A program made the translations under genes and the position numbers. Positions 10,480-21,076 of a stretch of 64,000 bases of DNA are shown here, piece after piece. Origin of the DNA: Niebla homalea (lineage: Eukaryota > Ascomycota > Lecanoromycetes > Lecanorales > Ramalinaceae); the NCBI GenBank assembly GCA_019925105.1, contig JAHGAU010000016.1:682001-746000 (forward strand), read 5' to 3'. Below the pieces are notes generated by a model that had not been told where the DNA came from, did not search any database, and was given only the letters and a program-made list of their open reading frames with translations. The first letter of the stretch is position 1, and every line of letters begins with the position of its first letter.

Positions 10480-11283
10480 ATGCGTCCGCATGGCCCCCTC
10501 CTGGCTCTTTGGTATGCGTACACCGCCGTGGGTCAGGCGTTGAACTTGTCAGATGGACCAGTCCCATTTTACAAGTGCGAAAGCACCTTGTACGGACGAC
10601 CGAGCGTCCTGCATTGTAGGGTGGTGCTCAATGCATTTCCGGGCATTGTTCCAGGGGTCCCGACACCAAAATTCACGCAGACGAGGAAATTTGTTGAGCC
10701 ACAGTTCTTGGAGCCTCCTTATAAGCGGGTGGATCAAGTCTTTGATGGAGAGATTGAGCAGCTGCCGAAGATATGGTCATACAGTAATCCTGCCAACAGG
10801 GTTCAAGAAGCGATCGAGGTCCGAGAGCTGACAAGAGCATAGGAGCATGCAGGATAGCGCTGATGCCTTTGGGCATTACCGGAGGAAGAGTCGCCTCCGA
10901 AGAGGCAGTGACAGATTGGTCCACGGTGTCATATGGAGGACTGACAGGAGTCCGTCAATGTTCTGGTTTAGAACGATCAGGGGGTGCTGTGATCATTAGT
11001 GGTGAGTGAGCTGCCTTGACTTCGCCTTGAGAATACTGACTCATGTTGCATAGATAGAAGATTCTCCGGCTCCGGCTTCATGGCGTTGTACATATATGCC
11101 GCTGGGTCAAACTTCGAGGCGGAGGTGCTGAACTACATGATCAACTCGGTCCCAATCAACACTGGGCCAGGTCCTGGACTCGATGGGGACTGGGGCATCA
11201 GCGCAGTCAATGCTTCAGCAAGGATGTATGCGAGCATTGGATTCACCAACCAAGTCAATCAGTCCGCAATAGCAGACTCTTAG
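10480..11283 (+). CDS. Small secreted cysteine-containing protein, paralogue B (230 aa)
   Basis: Exons are 10480-10783, 10843-11001 and 11054-11283 (693 nt). An in-frame TTG at 10465 lies upstream, but the first ATG is at 10480 and gives a signal peptide (GPLLALWYAYTAVGQA). Cysteines and motifs match paralogue A: KCESTLYGRP, HCRVVL, FVEPQF, EQLPKIW, ACRIALM, RQCSG and RSGGAVI. Introns are 59 and 52 nt with branch sites GAGCTGACAAG and TACTGACTC. Both interrupt codons after the first base at the same places as in paralogue A, so the two genes come from one duplication. Asn-Ala-Ser and Asn-Gln-Ser near the C-terminus are possible N-glycosylation sites. No enzymatic motif is visible. Confidence 0.75.
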
Positions 11284-11823
11284 CAGTACCAGCAACAGTC
11301 CGATTTCCACCGAAGTTGGGTCTTTGTACCATCAATGATGATATCTGCAATACCGCTGCACTTCATGGATCCTGTTTTGACATGGCAGTACTTCTCGGTT
11401 CCGATTTGATGAGTAGGTCTGCCTCGGCCCTCTAATAACATCAATCAAAGCTCGTCATACCTCACTCCCTGCGGATCATTGCAGCAGAGGCAAAATCCTC
11501 ATCTCGCATTGCTCTTGTGATAGTCCATTGACAGCCAGCAAGGACGTGCAGCAGCATCATGAACAGCCTGGCAGGGCATACAGCAGCCTCATAAGGCGAA
11601 GAGGAAGACGCTGTTGCACCTTTTAAGGATGCAGATTGTGCTTATGATCATCTAGAAAACAATATCAGTCGTTATAGTAGTAGACAAACCATTGGACTCT
11701 GCAGTGTGCAAAGTCCAGCGCTGGGAATCACATCTGCCAGATTGCTCAACCTTTGTAACGAATTCGGACAAGTCTATCCCAAGCTCGTACCAATATCACT
11801 CCTCGCTCAGGGTCATGCGTGAC
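11284..11823. other. Convergent intergenic region, no gene seen
   Basis: These 540 bases lie between the 3' ends of paralogue B and the MFS transporter. Short frames only. They hold the two 3' UTRs. Confidence 0.4.
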
Positions 11824-14346
11824 TTAATCATCATCACGGTCTTGCAGCCTTCCATAATGGCCCCCGCCCCCTCTCCTGCCATCCCCCTTCGCTCGCTGTG
11901 TGAGTCTTGAGATCCATCCTCCTACCCCCTCGCTTTTGGGTACTGACTTATCTTGTGTCTTCCCATCTGACTCATCCGGAGGATTGATGTCAAGGCCCGG
12001 GATAGCGTTGTCAGCGGTGAAATTGCCTGGACCTCGACCATCACGGCGAATATCGAGCGATGGCACAGGTGACCGGATACTCATCAGGGAGTCTACCTCG
12101 GCCTCTTGGGCCGGCGTGGGCATGGCAGTCGTTGCGTCACCGAACAATTGATCCATATCTTCTAAGCGAACATTGGCAGTCTCGGGGTAAACGAAGTAGA
12201 CTGGCAGAGGTTAGCCAGAATGCTCCAGCTGCAATAGGATTGAATGATGTGGGGATACCATACCAAGAACGAAGCTGACGGCGCAGAAGAAAGCATGAAC
12301 GAGGTACAATCTCCACTTGATCCATTCTTGCAATATCGGCGTCAATTCCCCCACGATCCAGTTGCACGCCCAATTTGCTGCAGTACTCAGACTTGCGCCC
12401 TTTGCTCTTATACTGAGGGGAAGGATCTCGGGAGGATAGAGCCATGGTATGGGGCCCCATGAGGCACCAAAAGCGGCGTTGTAGATCATCACGAAGACCA
12501 CCGTCAGGGCTGGTGTGGCGTTGATGTCGATGAAGATGAAGTAGGAAATAGCTGATAGCGAAAGTATCATGGTGACTGCGCCTGAGAGCAGGATCATACG
12601 CCTGCCCCATTTATCCACGAGGTACCATGGTGGCACTGTTGAGGCAAGATAGGTCAAACCGTTAATGCCAGTCATGAGGATGGCGTCTCGGCCAACCCAG
12701 CCAGCCGACTCAAAGACGAGCGGAGCATAGTATGAGATGACGTTGATGCCATTGAGCTGTGCCAAGGCTTGTGCGGACATGGCGATAAAGAGACGCTTGT
12801 GGTATTTGCGAAACATCTCATAATACGTCCTTTCCCCCTCTTGCCGCTGCAGCAATACATTCATCTTGATCTCACGATACTCTTGACGGGCCTTGTCGTT
12901 ATGGATATCTCCTCCGCCGTAGAGGTTTGCAATGACAATGATGCCTTCTTCGTCATGGTCGTTGTCCAGTAGCCACCTGCTACGATTAGCGGACATCGCT
13001 CGCCTTGGAGAGATGTGATGTACCTCGGTGATTCGCATATGATCAAGGAGCCGACTGCAAGCAACGTACCCATGATGCATTGCATCAGGAGCGGGATACG
13101 CCAGGCATAGTCCGTCTCAATGTAGCTGCAAAAGTAGTCCACCCAGACGCTTGTTGCGTAACCACTGATGTTCCCCGTGAATTCAATACAGGCAAGTTTC
13201 CCGCGATTGTGGGGCGGCGAAATCTCCGACTGATAGACAGGCACGATGGTCGAGAGGGCACCGACGCCAAGACCAGCAATGATCCTCCCCAGTATCATCA
13301 TGGGCATACCGTTTGCAAAGGTTTGAAAGGCCCCTCCAACCAAGAAGACCAAAGAGCCGAAGAGAATGGTCTTGCGACGTCCCAATATATCCCCTATCCT
13401 GCCGATGCTGAGCGAAGCCACAAAAGCGCCCACTTCCAAAATGGCAACCATAGTCCCGATCTCAGCTTTCGAGGGCTGATTGAAGTAGTCATTGAAGTAA
13501 GAGCCCCTGCAATAATGTCAATGCTTGGTCCATCTCACCGTCGATCTCGAGCCTCACGTTATTATACCTGACATGACCCCTTGATCATATCCGAAAAGGA
13601 AAACGCCGAGTGAAACGAACACGCTGGTAAAGTACCTAAATCTCATGAATATTCTTTTCCCAGTCATTGATGCATTAGACACATACAATAATGGCCTGCC
13701 CGTCAGACCATTGGTGGTGGCCTTGGACCGATTCCCAGTCATGATGATGGCAAGGCTATATTCAACTCTTCCAATGACTCTCGGAGGAGGTTCAGGAATT
13801 TCAATAGCCTCTTTACTGAGGCCACGACTGTGTATTTGGCGAGGGGATCTGGTGTTTGGCGGCCAGTGAACGTGATTCGAGCTCCGGGCCCGCGGCCGCG
13901 AACGGCCGGAGTCGTCGTCAATGGAAGGGCGGAGGTTGATGCGAAGAGGATCCTCCTCCTCAGCAAGCTGCTCAGCAAGGTCACCGGTGTCACTCCAAAA
14001 TGAGAAGTCAGAACCAGCCGATTCTGTAGAACGCCGGTGACGGAGGCCCTCCTTTTCGTCTATCAATGCAGTGGAATCGTTGTCGTCGTCCCTCTGGTGC
14101 GAAGAAGAGGCTAAGTTGCGGAGAGGGATACTAGACGGCTCGTGAGACCTGGATGGAGGAATATTGGCGGTGATGGTGGGCTGGCCAGTAGCAGCCCAAT
14201 CGAGGAGGAAAAGGCCGAATGAACCAAGGTGGTGGGAATAAAGGGTTCTACCGATTTTTCTATGTGGGGATGGTCTGGAATGAGTGACTTGGATCCAGAG
14301 GGCAGGTCGAGTCGCGCGGACAAGGTCACGTTGGAGGAGCAAGCAT
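11824..14346 (-). CDS. MFS sugar transporter family protein (about 709 aa)
   Basis: Minus-strand exons are 14346-14330 (tentative), 14148-13687, 13635-13558, 13506-13024, 12976-12264 and 12200-11824. The 51-nt intron 13686-13636 is a multiple of three; removing it gives GRPLLYFTSVFVSLGVFLFG. Sugar-porter signatures are present: FLFGYDQGVMSG in TM1, GRIGDILGRRKT between TM2 and TM3, NRGKL, CESPRWLLDNDHDEEG in the central loop, QLNGINVISYYAP and PWYLVDKWGRR. Twelve transmembrane segments are expected at the plasma membrane. The N-terminal 200 residues are a long acidic, Ser-rich cytosolic extension containing FWSDTGDLAEQLAEEEDPLRI, conserved in a particular fungal subgroup. No upstream ATG is in frame, so I propose a 17-nt first exon (M-L-A-P-P-T) joined by a 181-nt intron. 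Substrate cannot be told from sequence. Confidence 0.85.
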
Positions 14347-15976
14347 TTGACGATTCCTAGGCTCCCTTACCTAAACACAGGTGGCAGATGAAAGTCTATA
14401 GAGCGGGTATAATCGTAGATTTCCTAGGTTGGCGGATTAATTAGTAGGGCACGAGGTCTGTTTGCAAGTCTGCTGGCTGTTCTTCAGGGTCGTAAGACCG
14501 CATTAGTAGGGCATCAATTTTTGGCGCTAAAACGATGCCGGCTTTCTTCCACACGCTCCCGCGGCTGCCAAATTACTGTTACCATTGTATCATTATATCT
14601 TTGGCAACGATGAGCGGTGGGGTGCCTTCCTTATACATTATGGTGACATTTCAAAATAGAAAGAGCTTGTGTACACACTGGAAATCTTTTTGAATAAGAT
14701 CAACAGTCGCTGCCCCTTGTACAACTGCACATCAGGCTGTGCCAATCTACAATGGGCGATGAAACACTCTGGAAACCACATCTACAGATAAATCGGATTG
14801 CGGCGTGGAATTGCACAGCTTGATAATATATCGAAACAAACTACGACCTGCAGTGCGCTGCATCTATGTCCGCACGTTGGAGTCGACACCATGGCTCCGA
14901 AACATAGAAGCTGAAGTCTGTTCAGTGAATCCATAGGACGGCATACTACTGGGTTTAAGATCCAACCAGAGGAAGACACAGGTTTCTTTCCCTGTCAAGC
15001 CGTTGTTCTTTTTGGACTCAGTGCCTAGTCCAAAAGGATACATTCACCGTTGGTGCGCTCTTGACCAAACTTTTAGCAGAGCGCCATTTCGTTGGGGATC
15101 TCAGTAATGAGATGATGGAGAGATATCACATTCGACAACGAGCGTACGCTATTTGATATAAAGCTGTCAACACGTCCTGGCCTAATGATGAAAGATGAAG
15201 CATGAAAATTTGGATAGCTTTGGTCCTGGAGAGGTGGAGCACCTGGGGGTGTTGAAAGACCAACACTCCAGGAAATCCGTAGCATTTGTAATATAACAGC
15301 AATGATTGATAAATAAGGGTCGTCGTGATAGCTAGCAGGATAATGATAACCCATGACGGCATGATGATGCCGTCAGAATTTGATTTTGGAAAGTGAAAAT
15401 GAAACATGGGATTTCCTTGTGGCTGGCCAGGCTAGCTTCAGCCGCAGCTCTGTCTCGATTGGACGGATGTGATTGGCCAAGCAGCTAGGGAAATTGCTCC
15501 TGAACCACATTACCAGTCCAATCTCCTTCCCCGTTCTTCCCTGCGTCCACCACTCACACAGAGGCTTGTCATCCTCCAGCCTCCAACATCATCGGCAGTC
15601 TAGTCTTCCTCTTTTTCCATGTTTTGAAGGTCATCGCATTCTCGTCAATACCATCAATGCTTGCCGAATGAGGAGGAGGAAGACCGTTTGAGGTACCTGG
15701 ACCACCCCTGCCTCTGCCGATCTCTCGTCGCTCTTTCTTGTTTTTAGAAACATCCAGACCACGTTCGCTGGCACACTCAAGGCCAGTACTAGCATCACTC
15801 TCTCGCCTTCTACTCTATTTGTCTCCCCAGCTCTAGAGTTCCTCCGAATCCAAAACCGGATTCGAAACCACTACGGAATTATTCTGTCGGGACTGAGCTC
15901 GCACAGACAGCCGTGAGAGCGCGAAAGGCGGAGAAGTACTGCTACGACTGAGTCTCTAACCGTACGATCATTCGAA
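14347..15976. promoter_or_regulatory. Divergent intergenic region (MFS transporter / CHS7)
   Basis: These 1630 bases hold both promoters. Two inverted CCAAT boxes (ATTGG) occur at 15458-15462 and 15472-15476. They are followed by about 300 bases of pyrimidine-rich sequence leading to the CHS7 start, typical of a fungal promoter and 5' UTR. A small hydrophobic frame on the minus strand (15407-15126) has no recognisable family. Confidence 0.45.
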
Positions 15977-17258
15977 ATGGGCTCCACGCAATTTGGCAAC
16001 TTTCATGTGAGCTATCTCGGCTCCTGCGTTGCTGAGTGCTTGCTAACATGACGGTCGCTGTAGAATTTCTGCCGAGACTCCACCCTCCCTGTCTGCAACG
16101 TACGTCCCTTGCTCCTTCATCCAAACCAAGGCATATAGCATCCACCTCTTCAGATGCTTGTTCAGATGCTTCGCCCAATGGATACTAACAGATCCTAGCT
16201 CTTCGCCGAGTCGCCAACGCAGCGAAGCAGTGGAAGCCAATTAGAAGGAGCTGGGGGATTCGGCGGATGTCCGTTGAAGGGCATACCGCTGAGCAACAAT
16301 CGCAACTTGGCAAATCTAGGTGTGTTGTGGTCGGCGGTCAAGGATGGAAGATGAAACTAACAAGACGGAGGTTCAATTCTACTCTGTGGTCTCGCCATCG
16401 CTGTCACCCTCTTCCTTCTCTGGAGATCCAACAAGAAGCGAGCAGCTGTGGGCCGAAGGCATGCTACCTCGTCTGATCTTACGTCTGAACTGTGCTAAGA
16501 ATTGCAGGGAATTCCAACTCTTTCTTGTTGGTTACATCATTGTTTCGATATGCGAGATATTCACCGTCGGCGGCTTCCCTCTCGACCGCAAAGTGCGACT
16601 GGTGAGCTGTTTCGTCTAGGATCGTGAAGAATCTTAGGTTAACAATTATGCTAGGGTTTCACTGCAGTGCATCTTGGCTCGATAACCGCAACACTCTGGG
16701 TTCTACTTCTGAATGGGCTGGTCGGCTTCCAAATTCTTGATGATGGTACTCCGGTATCACTGGGCCTCATCTTGGGATCTGCGATCGCATTCTTCGTTGG
16801 GACGGGCTACATCGCTTTGGACACTGCCTTCAGCTACTCGTCCACCTTTGTCCGGAGCAAGAAAGACCCAAACCGCAACATCGCACTTTACATTCTCTAC
16901 CAACTCTGGCCTCTCGTCTGCCTCTTTCTCTTCTTTATGCTGGAGTCAGTACTAGTACTCAGAGTGTTGGGGGAAAGGAAACCGATGAGTACGTATATTA
17001 AACGACCAATCTGAACGAGCTATCTTCTGATCGATTCCTATAGTCTACCTCTTCGCGGCTGCCCTGTTGTTCGCTGTAGGCCAGATATTCCAATACGTGG
17101 TCAGCAAACATATCTGTACTGGGACCAATGGCAAAATTGACGGCGCCCTTTTTGAGACACTCTTCACGCTCCTATCCGTCGTCATGATCTGGGTCTTCTG
17201 GTCCAGCATCACCGAAGACGACTGGCCAACCGGTGGGGAGGAGACCGAATACAAGTGA
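15977..17258 (+). CDS. CHS7: Chitin synthase export chaperone CHS7 (305 aa)
   Basis: Exons are 15977-16006, 16064-16099, 16199-16319, 16371-16458, 16508-16601, 16655-16988 and 17044-17258, 918 nt in frame. The family pattern is clear: NFCRDSTLPVCNLF near the start, GGCPLKGIPLS, then seven membrane segments with AAVGRREFQLF, GFTAVHLGSITATLWVLLLN and VGFQILDDGTPVSLG. It ends in the conserved SITEDDWP. CHS7 is an ER membrane protein needed for exit of class IV-type chitin synthase (Chs3) from the ER. The fourth intron (16459-16507) appears to use a GC donor; a GT donor 11 nt downstream also keeps frame but inserts residues that break the VGRREFQLF block. The first two exons are very short (30 and 36 nt), as usual in this gene. 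Confidence 0.92.
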
Positions 17259-18057
17259 TCATCTTTGCTTGCCAGACATCTACTCGTGATCTACTAATCA
17301 TCTACTCATGACGATTGACGTTACCTTAGCGATTTTCCTATCAATATTCACCACCACACAGCATATACTATCCCACAGCGCCGCAAGCGTCTGGAACAAT
17401 ATCAAATATCTAATTCGCTGAGACCTTGACACCGACATTCCAGAGGAGGGCTTCAGAGCATGCAATGGGGAGATGAAAGAGGACAAGACATGCCTGCGTG
17501 CAACGGAGGAAGTTGATTACGGTGTCAGGGTCCAGCAGCGTGCTCCGAGAGAAGAGGTTGTATCTAAGCGCATGATACACCAGAAGTGAAGCTGAAACAT
17601 CAGATCGACTGTTCCAATTTCCTCCCATGTTTTCATTTGCCAGTAATGCTTACTGCTCTAGACCTACGGCGTCAATCTTGGAAGACAAAGCATTGCCTTG
17701 GAGTTGATCCCCTTTGTCAGAGAACATTGCCCCTACTCACCATTTTTTCACAAGGTTCGTGCCCATTCTCTCCGTAAGGTGCACCAAATATGTTCAAAAC
17801 AACGGCATGTCGAAGACCTCGCTGCAGCTAAGTCTGGCATACTGAAATTAAGCCACGATAGATTTGCGGAGCAACCTCGGCCCAAGGCTTGGCGCATGTC
17901 GCATCCAAAGTCTCAAAGGCATTTTCATTTCTCTTAACTTTGCCATACTCCATCAACCTGCTTCAAAGAATATCTGACAAAGTCTTGACGTTCTTCTGGT
18001 GCCCTTTCGGAAGGTTTATCAGCCTCTTTGAAAAAATTCCCTCCAGCTCCTGCCTCG
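17259..18057. other. Intergenic between CHS7 and SSL1, no gene seen
   Basis: These 799 bases between tandem genes contain short frames without family resemblance. They must include the CHS7 3' UTR and the SSL1 promoter. Confidence 0.4.
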
Positions 18058-19880
18058 ATGGCGGACTCCGACCAAGAATATGTGCAAGACATTTCCGATG
18101 AAGAAGTCGAAGCCCACCTAGTCACGCGAGGCGCCGGTGACGGTTCCAAAGCCCGTGGATCGGGGACGAGAGGTGGAGCATGGGAGGTCACGCGAACGTG
18201 GGAGAATGTTGTGGAGGGTGCAGATGGGACTATCAGTTCTACTGTCGAAGGCCTGCTAGAGGCAGACAAACGCAAAAGGTAAGGTATTCTTGGATGTAGG
18301 TTTCGCCAACGAGTAAGAAAAATAAGATAAGGCACACGAGTTTTCCTCAAAGTCAACATGACCATGATGTAGGAGCCATGTGGTACTATTGCTTCCTCGA
18401 CTCTGTTTGGTTAGCACGTAATTTTGATGATTCTGTCATCGCGTGGTGATGAGTGACGGAACCCCCCAAGATCGCGTCGACAGATCCTTCATTGCCATCA
18501 GTCTATTACCATCAAGCTAGCAAGATTTGACAGAAGATGGCGTCCGACCTCGTGATCCCTCTTATGGAGGATTTGATCTTGGGCGAGGAGATTGAAGCCA
18601 CGACCGAGGAAGACGCAGAATGGCTCGCTGATTTTGCCCAACGACGTAGGCTGCTCAAGGATACAACACCACTGCAACGGGGTATTATACGACAAGTACT
18701 CCTTGTCATCGACCTCTCTACCGCAATGGCAGAGAAAGATCTGCGGCCCACTCGTCATTTGCTCACTCTTCGCTACGTCCAAGACTTCATCACCGAATTC
18801 TTCGAACAGAATCCGATTGCCCAGCTTGGAGTCATCGGTATGCGAGATGGCCTGGCTATCAGGATCTCAGACATGTCTGGCAACCCCAATGACCACATCA
18901 CAAAAGTGCAGGAATTACGAGCCGAAGAGCCTAAAGGACAGCCCAGCTTGCAGAACGCGTTGGAAATGGCTCGAGCAGCCCTCTTCCACGCCCCCACACA
19001 CACCACACGAGAGGTTCTATTGATCTTCGGCTCTCTCCTTTCTTCCGATCCAGGAGACATCCACACAACTATCACCGCCCTTGTCAACGCCAAAATCACA
19101 GTCCGCGTCATAGGCCTCGCAGCCCAGGTTGCGATATGTAACACCATCGTCACTCGAACCAATCCGGCCATTCCTACAACAGACACATACGGAGTCGCCC
19201 TCAATGAACAGCACTACCGCGACCTACTAATGCGTTTCACTACACCACCGGCAATTTCTCAGGCCAAAACGGCAGAGGAAGAAGCCAACAAGTCCAGTCT
19301 TCTCATGATGGGATTCCCCTCTCGCATTGCCGATCAAGAACCCTCGTTCTGTGCCTGTCACTCAAAACCTACAAGCGGCGGATATCTCTGCTCGCGATGC
19401 TCCAGCAAAGTCTGCAGCTTGCCAACGCAATGCCCCGTGTGCAGCTTACAATTGATCCTCAGCACGCACCTGGCTAGAAGCTATCACCATTTGTTCCCTC
19501 TAAGGAATTGGGTGGAAGTATCGTGGCCACGCGCCGAGGCCTCCATCCAGCACGATTGCCGCACTTGCCACAACATCTTTCCAACCCGCCCGGGTGCTCC
19601 TGGCCAACATAGGTCGTCAAATAGGACTGAAGGTCATCTCGATACGATGGTGCTGTCCACAACTCGCGGCGATATTACCGCGCAAGCACGGAAGACAGCA
19701 CCGAAGCCAGCAAGCAATGGGGTGAGCGAGAGCGGGCGATACGAGTGCGAGACATGCGGGAGCCATTTCTGCATCGACTGTGACGTCTTCAGCCATGAGG
19801 TCTCACACAATTGCCCTGGTTGCCAGAGCCTGGAGGAGGAGCTGCACAGGGCGGCTAAGATAGGAACGGAGGAGGGATAA
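18058..19880 (+). CDS. SSL1: TFIIH core subunit SSL1 / p44 (483 aa)
   Basis: Exons are 18058-18278 and 18650-19880 (1452 nt). Exon 1 encodes the start MADSDQEYVQDISDEE and the block GGAWEVTRTWENVVEGADGT; the junction gives ADKRKRLLKDTTPLQRG. Residues about 85-265 are a von Willebrand A domain (VLLVIDLSTAM, QLGVIGMRDGLA). The C-terminal part carries paired cysteines (CACHSKP, CSRCSSKVC, CPVC, then CRTC, CETCGSHFC, CDVFSHE, CPGC), the zinc-finger and RING-like modules of p44. It stimulates the XPD/Rad3 helicase in transcription initiation and nucleotide excision repair in the nucleus. The ATG at 18028 is in frame but 18058 matches the family start. The 371-nt intron is long for this window, and its 3' part is open in frame from an internal ATG at 18537. 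Confidence 0.93.
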
Positions 19881-20704
19881 GGGGAGGGCTTGCGGTGAGG
19901 GGATCGCCAGGGGTGATTGCTTTTACATTGGCATACGCGTTCTAATTATTGGCTGGTCCAGGATTGTAGATACCCCCAACGAGCAGATAGCTCAATATTG
20001 CTATACAATCCTGTTCCTTTGTATAACGTTGCTATATTGAATTAAAGACCTGTTTCAGAAAAGTCGCAGGTTGTTATAATCAAATCTAAAATGGTCATAG
20101 AATTGTTTTAGCTTCGATTCCCCTGATGAGATCTCATTCGATGACGATTTGCTCATTATACTGACACAATTGACGGCGTTTGGGGAGCCAGGGGCCGGTG
20201 CGGTGCCTCCTTTGCTCGCTACTGAGTCTGTAGACGCGCTAAAATTAGCCAATGAATGACAGCTGACGAATGAGGAAGGGCTTTGACAGGACGAGAGGAC
20301 TGAAATTCCCGGTGCTAAGATGGTTTCGGACACGACAGCAAAACCAGAAGATGGACTTCACCGCTGTTCTGAGTAAACACAGCTATAGATTTCCGGCCGT
20401 CCTGCACGTGTATATATAACTTGACCTTGTGTAATGGAGCATCGGGATGGCCCCCACGCAACCTGCTGAAGCCTGTTCATCTTTGACCTCATATTCCAGG
20501 TACGCCAGAATCGCATAATCTCCCAAGGTCTCTGTCAACCAAGCGCTATGCGATTGAGGGCATTGCTTCAAGACAACCTTCTGCAGCTACTGTGGCTGTG
20601 CCTTGGCGCAACCAATATCATGTCATTGTTCGTTGCAGAAAACCACCAGATAGAGACATAATAGCAATCCTTTTGGTCTTATTATTCGAGCCTGACCCAG
20701 AATA
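19881..20704. other. Intergenic between SSL1 and the Abp2-domain gene
   Basis: These 824 bases contain no convincing gene. A minus-strand frame (20333-20055) is Ser-rich and without family resemblance. The promoter of the polyglutamine gene must lie in the right part. Confidence 0.4.
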
Positions 20705-21040
20705 ATGAACAACCCATACAACTATGGCGCAGCGACACAGTCACCTCTCTCGCGAAGGGCCACGGTCCCCTTACCTGCTGGCCTGGCCGCCCCCACCGCT
20801 TCGATGATAGACCCGGCCCTCGAAAACCACAACTTCAACTATTCTCCCAGTCCGCTTTCACAACATAACAGCGGCCATCACTTGCAACCTCCTTCTCATG
20901 TCGGCAGTATGACTAACGGCTTTAATCAGTCGTTGCAGCACTCTCCGACATTATCCCAGCAACATCAAGCGCGACAGCAGGCGCAACAACAAGCGCAACA
21001 GCAGCAGCAGCAGCATCAAAAGCAGCAGCAGCAGCAGCAT

Positions 21041-21076
<36 letters not shown>

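Noticed and set aside
10103..10567. 154-codon minus-strand frame across the promoter of the secreted pair
   Set aside because: It overlaps exon 1 of paralogue B in antisense, has no domain or signal peptide, and is explained by chance openness in GC-rich sequence.
15126..15407. Small hydrophobic minus-strand frame in the MFS/CHS7 gap
   Set aside because: One hydrophobic stretch only, no family, and it lies in a likely promoter region.
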